Assembly (NCBI RefSeq): GCF_937906425.1
Contig: NZ_CALCYR010000009.1
Location: forward strand, 1-7,509
Direction of reading: 5' to 3'
DNA: 7,509 nt
Source of the DNA: an uncultured Methanobrevibacter sp.
GTDB lineage: Archaea; Methanobacteriota; Methanobacteria; Methanobacteriales; Methanobacteriaceae
Shown here: positions 1-6,200 of the stretch, one piece after another
How positions within the stretch are numbered: the stretch's first letter is position 1
Layout: each line of letters opens with the position of its first letter
The notes under the pieces: generated by a model
Databases searched by the model: none
The model's input: the letters and a program-made list of their open reading frames with translations, nothing else
What the model was told of the DNA's origin: nothing
Position numbers and translations under genes: made by a program

Positions 1-9
1 ATTTTTTTA

Positions 10-17
10 TTTATATT
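10..17 (+). promoter_or_regulatory. Candidate archaeal TATA box (TTTATATT)
   Basis: The octamer TTTATATT differs at one position from the TTTATATA-type TATA box typical of methanogens. Archaeal transcription usually starts about 25 bases downstream of the box, which would place the start near position 40 and give a leader of about 60-90 bases. No convincing purine-rich BRE can be judged because the box lies almost at the window edge. In DNA this AT-rich such octamers arise by chance, so the call is tentative. Confidence 0.35.
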
Positions 18-38
18 GGGTAATTTATTATTATCTAA

Positions 39-61
39 TTTTTTTAATTTTTTTTAATTTT
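39..61 (+). other. Stacked T-runs in the 5' leader
   Basis: Three T-runs separated by AA (7 T at 39-45, 8 T at 48-55, 4 T at 58-61) lie between the candidate promoter and the first ATG. Oligo-T on the non-template strand is the main intrinsic termination signal in archaea. The tract could therefore be the terminator of an upstream + strand gene outside the window, or a U-rich untranslated leader of this gene. No stem-loop precedes it. The sequence alone does not decide between the two. Confidence 0.3.
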
Positions 62-75
62 GTTTGATATTTATT

Positions 76-128
76 ATGAAAAAAATAAAAAGGCTAAAAT
101 TATGAAAAAAAATAAAAAGGCTAAGATT
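76..128 (+). repeat. 26/27-bp direct repeat carrying alternative start codons
   Basis: Two adjacent copies, 76-101 (26 bp) and 102-128 (27 bp), both begin with ATG plus an A-run and share AATAAAAAGGCTAA. They differ mainly by one A in the run (7 A against 8 A) and one A/G change. A third ATG-plus-A-run begins at 129. The one-base difference puts the ATG at 76 out of frame: it reads nine codons (MKKIKRLKL) and stops at TGA 103-105, which overlaps the ATG at 102 as ATGA. The ATGs at 102 and 129 are in the frame of the large gene. AAAGG before each gives a weak ribosome-binding match. Confidence 0.8.
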
Positions 129-206
129 ATGAAAAATAATAAAATGTTTTTTTTAGTTAGCTTAATTTTCATAACTCTGGTATTGTCCTTAGGAGCTGCA
201 AGTGCA
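102..206 (+). other. Sec signal peptide of the adhesin-like protein
   Basis: The first 35 residues have a Lys-rich n-region (MKKNKKAKIMKNNK), a hydrophobic core (MFFLVSLIFITLVLSLG) and an AASA cleavage site, with DDL as the likely mature N-terminus. The A-x-A motif at residues 33-35 fits signal peptidase I. There is no lipobox cysteine and no twin arginine. If translation starts at 129, the signal peptide has 26 residues, closer to usual size; starting at 102 adds nine mostly basic residues. Confidence 0.88.
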
Positions 207-3200
207 GATGATTTAAGCACAGTATCAGAAGGAAGTGTTTCTGGGGGAGTTGATGTTGCAACAACAGCTCCTTTTGCTTCTGGATCCACTTCTGCTGAAT
301 TAAGTTATGATGTCCCAACGGATGTCAATGATGTTCAATATGCAGGCTTATATGTGAATGTATATTCTGGGTCTGCACAACCAACTTATGGTGCCCAATC
401 AAACATCTCAATAACATCCAATGGTGAGACAAGTCAAATTGCAAGTGAAGAGCTAGTGTCTACAGAAGGCTCTACTGATGGAACTGTTTACACAATAAAC
501 AATCACACCACAAAATGCTATTCTGACTATCATATGATCTATGACATCACAGATAAGGTTCAGGGTGCTACAGGTCAGTTAAAGTTCAATGTAGTAAACA
601 GTAAACTTAATGATTATCAGTTTGACGGTAGAATAAAATTAATCGGATTAGTCTTTGCTTATAATGATGGTGACAATGACCAATTTGACTATTGGGTAAA
701 TTCTGGTCAAGCATGGATTAATACTGGAACTGCCAATTCTAATTTTGATGTAGGGACTTTAAACCCTGATTATTCTAGCGCTACCTTGGTTAATGTTGCT
801 CTTTCAAGTACTGATGGTAGCTATACATTCAATGGAGGAAGCTTGGATAATGAGATAGAATCTAATTCCGCTAGTATGTATAATTATCACAAATGGGATG
901 TAACCAGTTCCGTAAGGGATAATGCAAATACATTGGTTTATAGTCGTGAAGGCACATTCAAGAATGTTCTTTCTGTATTGACTGTTAATGCTCCAGAATA
1001 TAGAAATCATGTTTATGTAAGTCCTGAGGGTGAAGGCACAGGAGCATCTGCAGCGGATCCTACTACTTTAGTAAATGCAATTACTAATTTGGTTCCATAT
1101 ACTATGGTCCATATTCTTGATGGTACCTATGCTGCATCTAAAAACGACCAATATCAGATTAAGGTAAACAACACATATTTTGTAGCTGAAAATCCTGGAA
1201 GTGCTGTATTTACTGGAAATGATGCTTATAGGATCATTAGAGTTTATGGAACAAATGTGACTTTAGATGGATTGACTTTAACTCATGGAAAAGGTGTTGG
1301 GGGAACAACATATGTTGACAGTGATTCCAAAGGGGCTAAATTCCTAAATTGTATCTTTAGGGACAACAACCATACTTCCAATGGAGGTTCCCTTTATACT
1401 CAAGGAGAAAACCTTATCGTCGAGAAATGTTCCTTCATAAACAATACTGGAACTGGTTCAAATGGTGGAGGCTCCATTTATATAAATGCTCTAAATGCAA
1501 CCATAACCGACTGCAGTTTTGAAGATTCATATGCATACCGTGATGGTGGGGCAATCCGTTGTGTCAAGGATAATTTAAAAGTAATAAATTCCAACTTTAC
1601 CAATTGTATTGCATCTGCTGGTGGAGCTATTGCATTAAACGCTAAGTATGTTAATGTGACAAATTGTATTTTTACAAATAACTCTGCAAATTCATCTTAT
1701 ACTACTTACAGTGGTGGAAATCATACTGGAGGCGCTATCTATTGGATTGGAACTTATGGCGTAATCGATCAATGTACATTTATAGGAAATACTGCACCTC
1801 TCACAACAAACACTGCTGGCGGTGGAGCAGTCCATTGGGCGGCTAGCTCTGCTAACGGAACAATAATGAACAGTGTCTTTAAGGACAATTCCGCTAAAAA
1901 TGGTGGTGCTGTATATTGGGCTACTTCAGTGGAAGGAAGAATATTAAATTGTGCATTTGAGAATAATGATGCTAATTCAAGTGGTGGAGCTATTTACTGG
2001 CGTGGAGACAAATCACATATTGCTGATTCAAACTTCACAAGTAATCATGCTAATCAAAATGGTGGGGCTATCTTATCTGACTTCAATGTAGCAAACTTCC
2101 TTGATGTGGCTAATAACCAATTTGTGAATAATTCTGCAGATGGATTAAATTACACTATTCATAATAGCGGTTACCTATTCTTGGAAAATAACACAATTGA
2201 TTCAGATTATGCGATCTATAACAATAAGTCCATAATCAGTACTGTTTATCTTGCTGCTATTGTAAACCAAACTGATATCGATTCCAATATTGCTTATGCG
2301 TCTGTAGATGACGCTGTCAACATCGATGTTTACATTATGGATGACAATGGTAATTTGATTAACGGTGAAGGATTAACTGTTTCAATTAATGAAACTGCAG
2401 ATGAAAACCTAACAATTTCTGAATTCACATTAGAAGAAGGGGTATACAAGGCAGCTTATACTGTAAAAGAATTGGGAATGTATACTGTCACTCCTGATTA
2501 CAGTTATGCTACAGACATATTATCCGGTACTATCGTTGCAGGCGAATCTTTACCATCCGCTAGCGTTTATATGGCTTCTGAATATGCTAATGTTTCCTAT
2601 GCAGGTACAAACAATGTTGTGGAAGTTCATTTAACCAATGATGGTGCATTTAACTTGACTTATGTGGTTGATTTCTATGTTGACTCTGTTAAAAAGGACA
2701 GCTCTGAAGTTTACTTGCCTATTAACTATAACACTGTATTGATGGTAGAAGATGATACCATCAGGCCAGTTACTGAAGCAACTGTAAACGGCGAAGAAAA
2801 CGATGTTGTAAATTACACTGTTATTGTAAGCAATAAGGAAACTGGTGAGGTTCTAGCTGAATCCAGCATCTTCCCATCTGTCTTATACAACGGTAATCTT
2901 GGTAAGGACTTGGCTTATCCGGCTGGAACTATCGAATCATTCAGAAACATCACAATAAACGGTGACATTTATGTGGATTCCAAGTTCGATTACAGTGCAG
3001 GCAGTGCTGTAGGAAGAACAGACATTTGGAGAATCGAAATGCCTGAAGGCTCAACTGTCGTTAATGCTTTCGTATATGTTGCATACAATTGGGATAAAAC
3101 TGAAGGCACCCTTCCTGTCTGGAACACCAGTTTCAATGAGGTCAACATAACTAATGCTGTTGCATATAGGGATCAATCCAACCTTGGTAAATATGGTACA

Positions 3201-6200
3201 TACGGCTATGGTCTTGTTGTTTATGACGTTTCCGAATTGGTCAACACTAATGGAAGCAATATTTTCTCATTAGGTAAAATTTCTGGCTTTACTGCTGTTT
3301 ATCCAAGCACTTTTGTGATTCTTTACAATGTGACTGAATCTGACACCATTAAAAATGTATATATGTTCAATGGTGCAGATTTATTGGCTAATACAAACAA
3401 CACTGCGGGTAGAGTTCCTTCCAGTAACGGCGTATTAGATGTTGAATTAGGAGAAAGTCTTGTTTCAGCTGACTTATATGTATTTGCTGCAAGCGCTCAA
3501 GAAGGTGAAGGTAATTTAATTGTAAATGATGAGGAGTTCACTAATGTTTGGAATGGTAGTGCTAATTCCATTGAAACTTATGCTGTAGACATGACTGATT
3601 CAATTAAAGAGTCTAATAATGTCTCATTTGTTGCTACTGGTTCCACCATTTTAGCTTTACAACAATTCCTTGTTCTTGAATATGATGCTGTTTCAGCAGA
3701 TGTGAGTTTAAGTTCCGAATATTCTGGCGCTGCATTTGCAGGTACTGACAATGTTTTAAAAGTAAATGTAACTAATGACGGTCTTGTTGGCAATGATTAT
3801 TTTGTTAAATTATATGCAGACGGATTGGAAGTTGATGTTGATGAATTGTCTTTAGCTGTTGGAGAATCTTCAGTTATTCTATTGACAGACGATACCATTA
3901 GGCCTGTAACTGCTGATACTGTAAATGGTGCAAGTACTACTAAAGTCAATTATACTGCTGTTGTCTGTGATAAGGAGTCTGGTGATATTTTAGCTGAAGC
4001 TACCCTTACCCCTACCTTATGGTATAACGGTAACCTTGGTAAGGACTTGGCTTATCCTGCTGGAACTATCGAATCCTTTAATAATGTCACTGTTAATGGT
4101 GGTGTCATCATTGAAACTTTAGCTGATTCCACTTATCTTGGTTCTAAAACCACTAATCGTACTGATGTTTGGACTGTAAATGTTCCTTCTGATGCTGCAT
4201 TTGCTAACGCTTATGTTTATGTTGCTTACAATTGGGATAAGACCAATGGAACTGTTCCTGTTTGGACCACTACATTCAATGGTGCAAGCCTTAGTCCTGT
4301 TGCAAGCTATAGGGACCAATCCAACCTTGGTACCTATGGTAAATATGGATACGGATTAGTCATTTATGATGTTGCTGACCTTATTAAGGCTGGTGAAAAC
4401 AGCTTTGTATTGAATAAAGAAGATGGTATGACTGCTGTTTATCCAAGCACTCTTGTAGCGTTATACAATGTGACTGAATCTGATACCTTAACTACTGTTT
4501 ACATGTACAATGGTGCTGACTTATTGTCCAATGCTAATAACTTTGACGGCAGACTCGTTGCAAGTGATTCTCTATTGACTGTAGAGAATATTGAAGATAT
4601 TAAAGGTGCTGAACTTTATGTCTTTGCTGCAAGCGCTCAAACTGGTGAAGGTAACATAATTGTAAATGGTGAAGAATTTGCTAATGTCTGGAATGGTAGC
4701 AGTAACTCTGTTGATGCATATATGATTGATTTAACTGATTCCATTAAGGAATCCAATGCTGTATCATTTGTTGCTACAGGTTCTACCATTTTAGCTCTTG
4801 AGCAAGTTGTTGTTGTTGAGAAATCCAATCCTTATGCTAAGGCAAGCTTAAGCTCTGAATATTCTAACTCTGCATTTGCAGGTACAAATAATGTATTGAA
4901 ACTTAATTTAACCAATGTTGCAAGCGATTGCGATACTCTTGTAGTTGACTTCTATGTTGACGGCAAAAAGGTTAACAGCACTGAAATTGCTATTGATTAC
5001 TTAGATAGCAAAGAATTGCTATTGGTTGATGATACTATCAGACCTGTTACTGCTGATACAGTTAACGGTGCAGATAATGCTGTAGTCAATTACACTGTAA
5101 TTGTTTCTGATAAGGCTACAGGTGATGTATTAGCTGAAGCTACCATTACTCCTAAAGTATTATATAATGGTAATCTTGGTAAGGACTTGGCTTATCCTGC
5201 TGGAACTATCGAATCCTTTAATAATGTCACTGTTAATGGTGGTGTCATCATTGAAACTTTAGCTGATTCCACTTATCTTGGTTCTAAAACCACTAATCGT
5301 ACTGATGTTTGGACTGTAAATGTTCCTTCTGATGCTGCATTTGCTAACGCTTATGTTTATGTTGCTTACAATTGGGATAAGACCAATGGAACTGTTCCTG
5401 TTTGGACCACTACATTCAATGGTGCAAGCCTTAGTCCTGTTGCAAGCTATAGGGACCAATCCAACCTTGGTACCTATGGTAAATATGGATACGGATTAGT
5501 CATTTATGATGTTGCTGACCTTATTAAGGCTGGTGAAAACAGCTTTGTATTGAATAAAGAAGATGGTATGACTGCTGTTTATCCAAGCACTCTTGTAGCG
5601 TTATACAATGTGACTGAATCTGATACCTTAACTACTGTTTACATGTATAATGGTGCTGACTTATTGTCCAATGCAAATAACTTCAATGGAAGACTTGTTG
5701 CAAGTAATTCTGTCTTAGATGTTGAGGATATATTTGATATTGAAAATGCGGAATTATACATATTCGCAGCAAGTGCACAAACTGGTGAAGCTAATCTTAT
5801 AATAAATGATGAAGAATTTACAAATGTTTGGAATGGTAGCGCTAATTCTGTAGATGAATATCTTGTTGATTTAACAGATTCCATTAAGGAATCCAACACT
5901 GTCTCATTTGTCGCTACAGGTTCTACTATCCTTGCTTTAGAGCAATTTGTTGTTGTAGAAAAATACAATCCTCATGCTAATCTTGCTTTAAGTTCTGAAT
6001 ATTCTAATGCTGCATTTGCAGGTACTAACAATGTATTGAAACTTAATGTAAGCAGTGTCGCTCGTGATGGCACTACTTTTGTAGTTGACTTCTATGTTGA
6101 CGGCAATAAGGTAAACAGCTCTGAAATTAATTTAGATAATGGAGAAAGTACTGAATTATTATTGACAGATGATATCATCAGACCTATTACAGAAGACACT

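Noticed and set aside
74..289. 71-codon minus-strand ORF ending in a hydrophobic Phe/Leu/Ile repeat
   Set aside because: Its hydrophobic tail is the reverse complement of the A-rich start-region repeat and the signal-peptide region. It opens with GTG and has no supporting context.
804..1010. 68-codon minus-strand ORF
   Set aside because: Antisense to the conserved N-terminal DUF3344-like module; no motif or ribosome-binding site supports it.
1005..2240. Active polysaccharide lyase or pectinesterase
   Set aside because: The fold class fits, but no catalytic signature was found among the beta-helix turns; a structural or binding role is more economical.
5639..5968. 109-codon minus-strand ORF, the longest complete closed ORF of the set
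   Set aside because: Antisense shadow of the repeat array; related shadows occur at 3578-3793, 4637-4828 and 6917-7108. The + frame is continuous and has clear domains.
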